A stretch of 64,000 nucleotides of DNA from Aureobasidium sp. EXF-3400 (taxonomy: Eukaryota; Ascomycota; Dothideomycetes; Dothideales; Saccotheciaceae), in the NCBI GenBank assembly GCA_024195585.1, contig SWBL01000084.1, positions 94,410 to 158,409 on the forward strand, written 5' to 3'. Made by a program: the position numbers and the translations under genes. A model generated the notes under the pieces. The model did no database searches. It saw only the letters and a program-made list of their open reading frames with translations, and was not told the DNA's origin. Of this stretch, positions 1-10,705 are shown piece after piece (within the stretch, counting starts at the first letter, position 1; every line of letters starts with the position of its first letter).

Positions 1-646
1 TGCCCTGCATGTAATCGGCAGATGATTGCCAGCCCATCAGAGGGTTCTCCCAGCGGTGACCCTTGCTGAGGACGTCCCAGTCCATGCGCCAGTGGTGAGC
101 GTTCCAGTCGCCAGATTGAGTCGCGGTCTTAGCGGGACGGAAAATGCTAGAGATGGCATGTAAGTATGAACAGCTTCAGACAAGCGGCGAAAGGCAAGCA
201 TTGACGAACCGAACAGTACGGGCTTGGAGGTCGGAAGGAGCGCCGGAAACGACAGCAGCAGCTACGGTTTCGGTAGGCTCACTACCATCCATGACACGCT
301 TGGGAACAGGAGAGAAGGCTCTGTAAAGTCATAATAAGCCTACAATCGCCCATAGGAATGATGGCGTCTTCGGCGAGGCTCACGAGGTTCTGTAGTCGAC
401 GGCAGCACCGTAGTTGGGGGCATGGCTGGGAGTGTTCTGGACAGCAGACTCGCTGCCCTTGGTCTCGCCCTTGGTCAAGTGGACAGGTGAAGGAGGCTCG
501 TCGCGGGATTGAAGGTTGTCGACCTCAGCCGAGTTGGAAGCGACGAAAGACTGGTTGCTGGCGAAACGGGGAGCCTGACGCGAGAAGGCGGGTCGAGAGG
601 CGACGGCGAAAAGCCTCGAGGTTGCTGTCCTGTTCAATGGCGACAT
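1..646 (-). CDS. NDUFS4: NADH:ubiquinone oxidoreductase 18/21 kDa subunit NDUFS4 (complex I), 3' end outside window
   Basis: Accessory subunit of respiratory complex I on the matrix side of the inner mitochondrial membrane. Exons read as complement(<1..146, 210..320, 384..646); both introns are 63 nt with GTGAGC and GTTCGT donors. The joined protein starts with an Arg/Ser-rich mitochondrial presequence ([19 protein letters not shown]). It continues into the family core: RTVRI, ATQSG, then [17 protein letters not shown] and SSADYMQ, which identify NDUFS4 firmly. The last residues lie beyond base 1. The start was put at the ATG at 646 because it directly precedes the presequence; an in-frame ATG at 670 would add eight residues. 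It lies head-to-head with ATP17, another oxidative-phosphorylation gene. Confidence 0.9.
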
Positions 647-829
647 TGTGTGGATATGTGTGACTGGCAATAGCCTCTTGTCGCTCTATCGGTATGCGCT
701 CACGTAGGTCAGCAACCTCGACGAGGCAGCCGGAGTGAAGCCGGAGGGCTTGGCATGGCGATTGGGGAGCCTTCGCAACGCCATGTCAAAGCACATAGCA
801 CCAGTACAGAAGAGTCACTTGTCGCAACC
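647..829. promoter_or_regulatory. Short divergent promoter between NDUFS4 and ATP17
   Basis: Only about 160-183 bp separate the start codons of two genes for oxidative-phosphorylation subunits on opposite strands. All upstream control for both is therefore likely to overlap here. No TATA box or recognisable operator was seen. A shared promoter is inferred from geometry only. Confidence 0.5.
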
Positions 830-1428
830 ATGGTCTCTACGCTCATTCCTCCCAAGGTGCGTCTGCTCTGAACTCTGCTGCCGAGTGCTCTCCATACTGA
901 CTACTCCCAGATTGCCTCGCCCTCGGTATGTTGAGCTCCGTCCTCCGCAAAATCTACACCACACCATACCTGCAACCCGGCCTCGATCGTCCGCGCAACC
1001 CAGATTATCGCACCATGTTAGAGAAAGAGATGTTTGGACTAGACTGACAGAGTCGACAATCAGGGCATTGGTGCTTCGGCCGACGCCGCCCGCATGCAGC
1101 GTGTCGTCTCGTTCTACGAGAGACTCCCTCGCGGTCCCGCACCCGAGCACAAGCCTTCCGGCCTCCTCCAGAGATACCAGCACCGCTACTTCAACGGCAA
1201 GAACCCTTCGGCCATGCGTACGACTCCCTCTATCTGTATATCTATGCTCTGGACTCGAGCTGACTTGATCCGACACAGCCCTGGTTCACGTTGTTGGCAC
1301 CATGATCCTCCTTGGTTACGCCCAGAACTACTACTTCCACTTGCGTACGTTCCTTCTGGGTTGGTCACACTGCGAACATGTAGCTAACCGCTGGCTCGAC
1401 AGGTCACCACAAGAACAACGCCCACTAA
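830..1428 (+). CDS. ATP17: Mitochondrial F1Fo ATP synthase subunit f
   Basis: Small membrane subunit of the Fo sector of mitochondrial ATP synthase. Five exons: 830..856, 911..925, 1064..1217, 1279..1344, 1403..1428, giving 95 residues, close to the roughly 100 usual for fungi. The protein starts MVSTLIPPK, then IASPSGIGASADAARMQRVV, YERLPRGPAPEHK, GLLQRYQHRYF and GKNPSAMPLVHVVG. It ends in one membrane segment (GTMILLGYAQNYYFHL) followed by RHHKNNAH and a stop, the family's typical basic tail. The second exon is only 15 nt. All donors are GTRNGT-like. The exon phases join without frame breaks, which supports the model. Confidence 0.92.
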
Positions 1429-1943
1429 ACGGGGCAACGGGACGGAAAAGGGCGGTATGCAAGACGGCGAGGAAGTCAAAAGTTGAGGTCCCCGTCTTTG
1501 TAATTATACAGCATAAAACCAAGAGTGAAGTAACCGGGCTCTTCTCGTGCGCCTCTGATCTTGTGATGTGTCCAACGTTGTATGCATAGCCATGGCAATA
1601 CCGGGTATATATAAAGCACGGTCCACCGTTTGGCAGTGACAGCAGCAACCCACCAGCCGTCGTGATTAGATCGTCTTGTGCAAGAGTGGACCAGCACATT
1701 CTGGCAGAGCTGCAACTCGATTGTTTGCGAGCTTCACTACTGCCTGATATTTCGAGCTGCCGACTCTCGCCGGGCTGACAAGCGTGGAAGCCGACAAGTC
1801 TGGAGCCGCATCTCCATTTCCAGTAAAGTACGCAAGCAACGCCTGGGAACACGAGACACCTTCACCCGTCGACCAACTACCAAGCGGGCGCGCAACTTGC
1901 CCACGACCTCACCACTGTCGACATCTCCTTCGCCGAGACTGTT
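1429..1943. promoter_or_regulatory. Intergenic region with a TATA-box-like element
   Basis: No gene seen. It holds the ATP17 3' flank and the upstream region of the next gene. A TATATAAA match lies at about 1608-1615, some 330 bp before the next start codon. It could be a core promoter element if the 5' UTR is long, but this is not shown. Confidence 0.3.
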
Positions 1944-4900
1944 ATGGCCGAGCTGAGCCCCCATAATGTGGTGATCAACGACCAGTCGGTGGACGAGTCA
2001 AAGTCCGCCGGCGTAAATGCATCTCACCAAGACAACGAGTCCGCCGTCACTGGCCACCAACCCCATTCTACTCAGCACCAACTCCCACCACCACACGACT
2101 CCGACATACCCTCAGTAGACCAGAACTCGTCCCAAGATCATGCCCATCTCAACGGCACAATCGACAGAGAAATCGACAATGCGACTCCCGACCACCAGGG
2201 CTCCGACACAGACTCCAGCCGGCCAGACGCTTCCAAGGTCGCTCGTTCTAGTTCCGTCAAGAAGCCTCTGTCATTCAAGCCTGTTTCTATCACAAAATCT
2301 TTCCTGGCAAAGACGGCCACAACTCCTGGAAATACCCCTCCTCCTGTCAAGGTTGCCGAGAAGCGTGCGCCAACCGATTTCAAAAGCTATAAGTTCATGC
2401 TGACACCTTCAAAGCATCTCCTCAAATGGCCACACTACAACTGAATGCGAAGCCCCGTCTGATCGCGAAAACTGGTACCAGCGGACTCGTTCCCCGTGCT
2501 CGCTCTGGCGATGGCACGAGCACTCCGAATGGTAGGACTGTGTGGAACAAGAACCAGCGTCAGTACCACCCGCGCAACCACTCCTTGTCGCATGCTGACC
2601 ATAAACTAGCCGCCCCACCTGCCCCAGCCAAGCACTATACGGACGAAGAGCTCAAACAAAAATATGGAATTCACCTGGCTACACGTTTGGAATCTGAGGA
2701 AGCGACCGAGCAGAAGGCGAAGTGGGCCGACATTGACGAAGACGAGGAAGAGTGGACTCCCGAGACGGTCGAATGGATGGACGGAACCAAAACAACTATC
2801 AGTCATGCGGATACCGCCCCTCCTCAACCACAGGACAAGCCTGCAGACAAAGCGCAGGAAGAGCTGCCTCCGACCACTGCCACTCCTGCACCGTCTGCTG
2901 CCCCTGTCAAGCCCTCTATGACTGCGCTTAAGCGCACGAACCTCGCCCCTCAATCGCGCACCATTCTGAGACCTGGAGCTGCACAACAAGCCAAGCAGAT
3001 TGGCGCTGATGGAAAGGCCACTCCCGATAACAAATCTCCTATGCTGAAGAACACGGCACCTGCGCCTATCAAATCTCCTTGGGCACCTCTTCCTCCGGTT
3101 GAGAAGGCTTCTCCGATCACAGTCAACCCTCCCCCACATACGCAGGCTCCTCCTAGGTTCGCACACAGAGATGTTCATGGATTCGACGCCTTGACTCAAC
3201 CATTACCTGCACGTGAGATGGCTACCGACACATTCGATCGTTCATGGAAGGAAGGCGAGAGAACGCATAGAGAACTTTTCAATTCGCAGTCAGGTCGTTA
3301 TGAACCCGCCCCTGAACATCGTAGGGGCTCACGCCAGCAAGAACAATATCAGAGGCAACCCGCAGTCTTACAACGACCTGCCCCTGGAGCCGGTCCTGCA
3401 GAACCTTCGGCTGCTTTCCAAGCTCGTACAAATTCTCAGACCGACGCAAGTCCTTGGGGTCGTAGAAGAGGTTCAAGCATCAGTGGAAACATGCTTCGTG
3501 ACAGACGTATGTCTAGCTCTAGCAAGGTATTTGATCCAGCCGATCCTTCTCCTGAAATGGCACCCGAAGCCAAGGCAGAGTTCCAGCCACCTGTCCAATC
3601 CTCTGAAGCACCGATACATCAGACGGATGGTGCCGCACCTAGTGCCTTGTCAATCGAGGAAGAGCGCGAGAAGCAAAAGAAGCTCATGCAAGAAAAGCGC
3701 GAAGCAGCAATTCGACGCAGGCAAGAAGAAGAAGCACGCGAGGAAGCTGAGAGAAGAGAGAGGATCAGAAAGAAGATGGAGGCCTTGGGTATGCCTCTCG
3801 AGAAGACGCCATCTCAAGACAAGGCCGAGAGGGCCGAGAAGAAGGAGCCCGAGGCGCAAAAGCAAACTGATGCACCTAATTTCCCTATCTCGAATGCGTC
3901 ACCGGAGAAAGCTCCTGCTGCCGAACCAGCTGCGCCAACTGAAGAAGCACCGCGCACAGGGGCGCACGTGTCACCAGTCAAGCAACTCTCACCTCGAAAG
4001 GAGAAGACTGTTGAATCCTCACTTCCATTCGGACAGAACCAATCATCCATCACTCGCCCTGCGCACAAGACTCTTTCCTCACCTCAGTTGCCAGGTCTTC
4101 AACAACACTCACCAAATGGTCCGACACGCAGTCCTTATCAGCAGTCATCTTTGCAAGGGATGAATTCATCATCTTTTTCATCGCCCGGCGATCAGAAGGC
4201 GCAACCTGCGCGTTTACCATCAATCTCTAGCGGCGATTCGTTCACAACCACGCCGTGGGGCAGCGCAAGCATGACCTCTCATACTGCACCCGCTCTCTGG
4301 GGTCCTCCACCTAGCAATAACAGACACATCGGGAACGGCACCTTCGACGCAGGCTACTCGAGCATCTCGCCCAGTTCGCGACCTCAGGCCCAGAATGCGC
4401 CATTCAATGCGCCCTTCAACCGCACCTATCCTTCACGTGTCTCACCAAAGGCGTTTGGTCAGCCAGGATCTGCGCAGTCTGACCCCATGAACCAGCAGTA
4501 CGGCTCTCTGTCTACTATCGACTCGCGCATGCCTGAGCCCTCCGGTGCTTCGGCTCTTGCTGGCACATCGCCTCTACCTGAGCCCGCTCGCCTGGCTTAT
4601 CCAGCTCCTATTGCTCCCCCACAAAAGACCGCCGCTCGCCAGCAGCCTCTGCGTGATACCTCGGCATGGACCAATTTCTCAAATAATGCTCAAGCGGCTA
4701 GAGACGATGCACAATCGGCGGCACGCCTCCAGAACGAGAGAATAAAGCCATCCTCACCCCAGCAATCTCACCACGCTCATTCTAACTGGACTGTCACCGA
4801 GACCTTCAGACAGACACGAGGTAGTGAGAACCGTTGGCTCGAAGACGAAACTCCAACCCGCACTGCGGCAAGGGTTCCCGGCCCTCACAGAGCTGGTGCA

Positions 4901-6244
4901 ATCGGTGCTGCACGCTTGGGTCCTCATAGGACTAGCCAAAACGTACCAGGTCCTCATAGAACAAATCAAGTTGTGGCAGGACCTCAGTCGCCTATCGACC
5001 AACAGTCGATGCACCATCCTCCTCCACCTAGCAGTGATCAGTTGCACATGCCGGGTGAAGGCATAGTCCGTCTTCCCACCGGTCCCTCGAGCTTCTCAAG
5101 ATCCTTTGGCAGCCCTGGCAACGCTACCACTGGCGTGAGACTACCTCCTCTTGCTGCGTATGCCAACAACATTCAACCTCCACCTTTGCCTGTACAGCCT
5201 TCCACCCCGGGTGCTGCTCCACAACAGTCGAGGTTCTTCCCTTCGGCTCTCTACGGCGGATCTCCCCCTCCCGAAGAGGCAGACCACCCAGTCTTTGGGG
5301 GTAACTCCAAGCATCCCCATGTCAATCTACCCACTCCAAAGCCCAAGGTCAAGCTACCACCTGTCACTGCCACAGATCGTGAGCAGTCTAGCCCGGTCAC
5401 CATGCCCCGAAGCGTGCACTCATACACCGTTGGCGCAAGACCTCTGGTTCAAACATCGGACTGGCAAGCCAGGTTTAACGGACTCTTCGGCAAAGCCCAA
5501 GTCACGACCACGACTCCACCTTCACCGCCAAAGACACCTCCGAAGGTGCAAGCTCCCGCTCCTGCTGTCGCATCAGTTTCTAGAACAAGCTCGGATTTCG
5601 TCATTGCGCAGAGCGGAACAACTGTCTCCCTGCCTCGGTCGGCTTCTCCTCCGTCTACCTATACCAAGATTGTATCCAAGCCTGGTGTTGACGACATCTT
5701 TGATGGAGAACTTAGTTTTGGCTCCACCCCTAGAGTTTTCTTACCTCGCGGCGTTACCTATCTTGAGCCTCCTGCCACCGTGCCCTCGGCTACAAGACCA
5801 AACTCGAGATTCCACAAATTTGTTGATTCTCAGTCGAAGCGCATTTTCTTCTTCCATGACAATGCTACTCAAGATATTACGGTCCAGATCAAACTACCTT
5901 TGCCTTGGTTTGTTGCCAGACACGTAACTCTGGAACGCAAGAACAAGGGAGCACCGAGCCACAGGAACTCCAACAGACCAAACAACAAGAACAAGCGCAA
6001 TGCATCGAACAACTCCAATGCTGACTTGCCTGACACTGCGACAACTTCTACTGCCGAAGCCGCCAAAAGCAAGTCTCAAGACACGGCTTCACTAGGTGAG
6101 AAAGGCGCAAGAACTCCGTTAGCTGAGAACACTGTTTCAGCCAACACCAACACCGAACATACCGGTCACAAGAAGACCACCTGGGCCAAAGTGCCCAAAG
6201 TGCCTCGTGGTCGCGGACGTGGCGGATACAGAGCACAAGCCTGA
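1944..6244 (+). CDS. Large disordered Pro/Ser/Gln-rich fungal protein with a possible eIF4E-binding motif
   Basis: Function not recognised with certainty. Model: 1944..2364, a 50-nt intron (GTGCGC donor, GCTGAC branch, AAG acceptor), then 2415..6244, giving 1416 residues. A second 51-nt intron at 2559..2609 (GTCAGT, GCTGAC, CTAG) is probable; removing it keeps frame and gives 1399 residues. The N-terminal part has a conserved-looking block: KPLSFKPVSITKSFLAK, AKPRLIAKTG, VWNKNQ, then HYTDEELKQKYGIHLATRL and KWADIDEDEEEW. Next come long low-complexity stretches, a charged helix rich in Glu/Arg/Lys (about 3655-3800), repeated GPHR units (about 4875-4990), and a short ordered C-terminal part ending in an RGRGRGGYR basic tail. 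An RNA or translation role is inferred from the YTDEEL motif and the RG tail only. Confidence 0.8.
2559..2609 (+). other. Probable in-frame 51-nt intron
   Basis: The donor GTCAGT, a GCTGAC branch point and a CTAG acceptor are all well placed. The segment has no stop codon and is a multiple of three, so both spliced and retained forms would keep the reading frame. The encoded residues (Tyr/His/Asn-rich) fall between two conserved-looking blocks, which favours removal. Confidence 0.6.
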
Positions 6245-6859
6245 ATGAATCATTCCATGTCAGTTGAATCTCATGAATGGAGTTAACAGTCACCGGAGTA
6301 ACAAGGAGCTTTCTGGTGCAACTAACTATTCGTTTTCCGCGTTTTTCGCTTCTTTTTATGCTCATCTGATGCCGTGTTCTACAATCCACCCTCCGATCTT
6401 GGGGTTGACTGCACGATTGCTGCTTTCACTTGCTAGGATGCGAATTGATGGAGGAAATTACTGTGGATGAAAGCAGTGCCTTTACACATTTTATGTCCAG
6501 ATCATTGGTAATGCCAGAGAGTGGTGACAGAGTTCACTCTCACAAGCAGACACACACATGCGTTACCTCTACAATCAAGATGCTTATTAATCACCGTAAT
6601 CGTGCCAATATGATTTAATATGTGATTTGACAGTTCCTAGTAACCTGGTGTGTTTCGAGCTACTTTATGAATATATTGCCGGGCGGAGTGGCGCTCAGAA
6701 GTGCGCCAAGACCCACATGCTCGTGGCCGCATCTCCGTCACCAGCGCGCACCCAACTTTTGTACGCGACTGACATGGTTGCTGTCCAAGCTCACTCGGTA
6801 CATTAGGCCGTAATAAACATTATCAAGAGCCGTCACAACAGTAAAGAACATCACCCAAC
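6245..6859. other. Intergenic region, no gene seen
   Basis: Holds the 3' flank of the disordered-protein gene and the promoter of PRP22. No conserved reading frame, RNA gene or repeat was recognised. Confidence 0.5.
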
Positions 6860-9800
6860 ATGGATGATCTCGAAGCCCTCGAGCATCTGTCGCTCGTCTC
6901 AAAAGTGGCTTCAGAGATCCAGAACCACATGGGCATCAGCGACAAGACTATCGCCGAATTCGTCATTGCTCAACATGAACAGTCCAAGAACCTTGATGAG
7001 TTCAAGGCGAAGCTGTCCGACTTCGACTTCTCGACTACTCTGGCTACTGCTATCGATCGCCTGGTTCTGACCATGCACCCCAAGTACAAATCAAAAGCAA
7101 AGACACAAGCGCATACCGACCAAGAGGAAGAGCGAGATCTTGATGGTGAAAGAGACAGGAAAACAAGAGTCTTCAAGGGATTGGTGATACCGGATAAAGA
7201 TGTCGCATTTGACGACCAAGACGACAACCCGCCGCAGGAGGAGGATTCGAAGCTGGATGCAATGGACGACACTTTTGCCCTGCTTGAGGGACTGGCAGGT
7301 GCGGGCAAGCCCAAATCGAAACCCAGCGCCCCTCGCAAGCGTAGCGTGAGCCCGGTGGCAGAGGATGACTATGACTCGCGCCGGAGCAAGAAGTCTCGAA
7401 GGCGATCCCGCTCACCAGAACAAAGACACGACGACTACGTTTTTGAGGATGAGTTTGGCAGAAATCGCACATGGCGCAAACCTGAGCAGGATACCGATCG
7501 CAGGAGCAGACATCGACAGAGAAGTCGCAGTGAGGACAGACATCGACGCGCACCAACGCCCGAGATCGACGATGCACCAGTATTATACAAGATTTATGAT
7601 GGTAGAGTCACGGGAGTCAAAGACTTTGGTGTCTTCGTGAATCTGTATGGAGTCAGGGGCAAGGTAGACGGTCTGGTACACATTTCTGCTATGGCCGAGG
7701 GTAAGGTCAACCATCCTTCTGATCTCGTGTCTCGCAATCAGGAGGTCAAGGTTAAAGTCATGAAGGTTCAAGACAATCGTATCAGCTTATCCATGGCTGA
7801 AGTTGATCAAGTAACTGGACAAGACTTTGCTCCTCACAAGCGCATTGGTGCTGCTACCGGTGCAAATGCTCTGGGCATGGATGGAGATGAACGATACGGT
7901 GGTCTCGCCCCAAACGTACCTGTGATCGAAGGCAACATGAACCAAAAACGCAACAGAAAAAGAATGACATCTCCGGAGCGTTGGGAAATCAAACAATTGA
8001 TTGCGTCCGGTGCAATCTCAGCCCAGGAATATCCTGACATTGACGAAGATTACAACGCGGCACTTAGAGGAGAGGAGATCGAAGAGGAGGAAGATGTTGA
8101 TATTGAAGTGAGAGAAGAAGAACCACCTTTCTTGGCTGGACAGACCAAGCAGTCTCTTGAGCTCTCCCCCATTCGAGTAGTCAAGGCTCCCGACGGTTCT
8201 ATGAACAGAGCAGCCATTGCTGGAGATGTCCTCGCAAAGGAGCGCCGTGATTTGAAACAGCAAGAAGCAAGAGATAAGGCTGCGAAAGAGAACTCCGGAG
8301 TCGATCTGCAGGCGCAATGGAATGATCCAATGGCAAACCCTGAACAACGACAATTCGCCAGTGATCTGCGTCAAGCTCGTCAGAACGATGGAGAAGTACC
8401 AGAATGGAAGCGTATCGCGTCGCACAGCAAGACTCAGTCTTTTGGTAAACGCACCAATCTATCGATCAAGGAACAACGAGAGACTTTACCCGCCTTCCAA
8501 TTCCGAAAACAATTCTTGGAGGCTGTTGCAGGCTATCAACTTCTGATTGTTGTTGGAGATACTGGATCTGGCAAAACAACTCAGCTGACACAATATCTTG
8601 CCGAGGAAGGCTACGCCAACTCAGGTGTGATTGGCTGTACACAACCTCGTCGTGTTGCCGCAATGTCGGTCGCTCAACGTGTCGCCGAGGAAGTCGGATG
8701 TCGTTTGGGAGAAGAAGTTGGTTACACCATCCGTTTCGAGGATAAGACTTCAAGCAACACGAAGATCAAGTACATGACGGATGGTATTATGCAACGTGAA
8801 ATTCTTCTGGACCCTGAGCTCAACAGATACTCTGTCATCATGCTTGACGAGGCTCACGAGCGTACGATCGCAACCGATGTTCTGTTCAGCTTGCTCAAGA
8901 AGACATTGAAGAAGCGACCTGATATGAAATTGATCGTCACATCAGCGACTTTGGACGCCGCGAAGTTTTCCGAGTACTTCAACCAATGTCCTATCCTCAC
9001 AATTCCTGGTCGCACTTTCCCTGTCGAGATCATGTACTCTCGCGAGCCCGAATCAGACTATCTTGATGCTGCTCTTACCACGGTCATGCAGATTCATCTT
9101 ACTGAGCCTCCGGGCGATATTCTACTTTTCTTGACTGGTAAAGAGGAGATTGATACATCTTGCGAGATTCTCTACGAGCGGATGAAAGCACTGGGTCCAA
9201 GTGTCCCAGAACTCATGATTCTTCCTATTTACGGAGCCCTGCCTAGCGAGATTGCAAGCAAGATCTTCGAGCCTGCGCCAGTGGGTACCAGAAAGGTGGT
9301 CATTGCAACAAACATTGCCGAGACGTCTATCACCATTGACGGCATTTACTTCGTCGTCGATCCTGGTTTCGTCAAGCAGAGCGCATACGATGCTAGACTT
9401 GGCATGGATCGTCTTCAGGTTACCCCTATCTCACAGGCCCAAGCACGCCAACGTGCTGGACGAGCTGGCAGAACAGGACCTGGAAAGTGTTTCCGTCTGT
9501 ATACCGAAGCTGCTTACCAATCCGAGATGCTGCCGACAACCATTCCTGAAATCCAGCGTCAGAATCTTGCCAGCACTATCTTGACACTCAAAGCTATGGG
9601 TATCAACGATCTGCTTCACTTTGACTTTATGGACCCGCCACCAACAAATACTATGTTGACTGCATTGGAAGAGCTCTATGCATTGTCTGCGCTCGATGAC
9701 GAAGGATTGCTTACTCGACTTGGTAGACGTATGGCTGACTTCCCAATGGAACCTACACTTGCCAAAACCACGATCATGTCAGTTGACCTAGGATGCTCTG

Positions 9801-10486
9801 ATGAAGTTCTGTCAATCGTGGCCATGATCTCGGCAGTACAGACCGTCTTCCACAGACCTAAGGACAAGCAAGACCAAGCAGACAAGAAGAAAGCCAAATT
9901 CCATGATCCTTCTGGTGATCATCTGACTCTACTCAACGTATACAACGCATGGAAGCAAAGCAGAATGAGCGACCCCTGGTGCTTTGAGAACTTCATCCAA
10001 CCCAGAAGCATGAAGAGAGCAGAAGATGTACGCAAACAATTGGTACAGATCCTCGATCGTCTGCGTCTTCGAGTCGTCAGTTGTGGTCGCGATACAACAC
10101 GCGTGCGCCAAGCACTCTGCAGTGGCTTCTTCAGAAATTCAGCTCGCAAGGATCCTCAAGAAGGATACAAGACATTGATCGAAGGCACACCAGTGTACAT
10201 GCATCCTTCATCAGCACTAAACCGTAAAGCAGCTGAACATGTCATCTATCACAGTTTGGTAGAAACGACTAAGGAGTACATGCACAATGTCACAGTCATT
10301 GAGCCCAAATGGCTTGTGGAAGCGGCACCGACATTCTTCAAGGTTGCGGGCAAGGAAGGAGGACTTAGCAAGAGAAAGAGAGCAGAAAGGATTCAGCCTC
10401 TCCATAATAGATTTGCTGGTGAGGATGACTGGAGATTGAGTGCGCAGAAGAAGCAAGGTAGAGGTGGTGGTGGAACTTGGGGTTAG
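6860..10486 (+). CDS. PRP22: DEAH-box pre-mRNA-splicing ATP-dependent RNA helicase Prp22/DHX8
   Basis: Spliceosomal DEAH-box helicase that in yeast and humans releases spliced mRNA after the second step. One uninterrupted exon encodes 1208 residues, the usual family size. In order: a short N-terminal helical domain (LEALEHLSLVSKVASEI); an RS-like charged stretch (about 170-235); an S1 RNA-binding domain (about 240-312: KIYDGRVTGVKDFGVFVNL); Walker A GDTGSGKT (about 566-573); the CTQPRRVAAMSVA motif; DEAH (about 663); SAT (about 695); QRAGRAGRTGPGKCFRLYT; then the winged-helix/ratchet and OB-fold region. The S1 domain plus the C-terminal EYMHNVTVIEPKWLVE segment separate Prp22 from Prp2, Prp16 and Prp43. 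The lack of introns in a splicing gene of this size is unremarkable in fungi. Confidence 0.96.
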   Translation: MDDLEALEHLSLVSKVASEIQNHMGISDKTIAEFVIAQHEQSKNLDEFKAKLSDFDFSTTLATAIDRLVLTMHPKYKSKAKTQAHTDQEEERDLDGERDRKTRVFKGLVIPDKDVAFDDQDDNPPQEEDSKLDAMDDTFALLEGLAGAGKPKSKPSAPRKRSVSPVAEDDYDSRRSKKSRRRSRSPEQRHDDYVFEDEFGRNRTWRKPEQDTDRRSRHRQRSRSEDRHRRAPTPEIDDAPVLYKIYDGRVTGVKDFGVFVNLYGVRGKVDGLVHISAMAEGKVNHPSDLVSRNQEVKVKVMKVQDNRISLSMAEVDQVTGQDFAPHKRIGAATGANALGMDGDERYGGLAPNVPVIEGNMNQKRNRKRMTSPERWEIKQLIASGAISAQEYPDIDEDYNAALRGEEIEEEEDVDIEVREEEPPFLAGQTKQSLELSPIRVVKAPDGSMNRAAIAGDVLAKERRDLKQQEARDKAAKENSGVDLQAQWNDPMANPEQRQFASDLRQARQNDGEVPEWKRIASHSKTQSFGKRTNLSIKEQRETLPAFQFRKQFLEAVAGYQLLIVVGDTGSGKTTQLTQYLAEEGYANSGVIGCTQPRRVAAMSVAQRVAEEVGCRLGEEVGYTIRFEDKTSSNTKIKYMTDGIMQREILLDPELNRYSVIMLDEAHERTIATDVLFSLLKKTLKKRPDMKLIVTSATLDAAKFSEYFNQCPILTIPGRTFPVEIMYSREPESDYLDAALTTVMQIHLTEPPGDILLFLTGKEEIDTSCEILYERMKALGPSVPELMILPIYGALPSEIASKIFEPAPVGTRKVVIATNIAETSITIDGIYFVVDPGFVKQSAYDARLGMDRLQVTPISQAQARQRAGRAGRTGPGKCFRLYTEAAYQSEMLPTTIPEIQRQNLASTILTLKAMGINDLLHFDFMDPPPTNTMLTALEELYALSALDDEGLLTRLGRRMADFPMEPTLAKTTIMSVDLGCSDEVLSIVAMISAVQTVFHRPKDKQDQADKKKAKFHDPSGDHLTLLNVYNAWKQSRMSDPWCFENFIQPRSMKRAEDVRKQLVQILDRLRLRVVSCGRDTTRVRQALCSGFFRNSARKDPQEGYKTLIEGTPVYMHPSSALNRKAAEHVIYHSLVETTKEYMHNVTVIEPKWLVEAAPTFFKVAGKEGGLSKRKRAERIQPLHNRFAGEDDWRLSAQKKQGRGGGGTWG

Positions 10487-10705
10487 CGGGTTCACCTTGT
10501 CCTTTTGTATAGTATATCTGATACCCAACAGAGTTTTCTTCAGACTTCTGCTTGACTGCATGAAACTGTCACGATTTTGTGATTCTTGACAACGTGTGCC
10601 ATTCCTCGTCCATCGTTCCTTCTTTTCGCTTTTCACAAAGGAAAAAGTACATGTACTCTTATACAATCTCCTATATTTGCGCAAGACTGACCACAAGCTT
10701 GCTCG

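Noticed and set aside
3213..5927. Other plus-strand frames (316 and 258 codons) within the large disordered-protein gene
   Set aside because: They are alternative frames of a low-complexity coding sequence, rich in Arg/Ser/Leu, and not independent genes.
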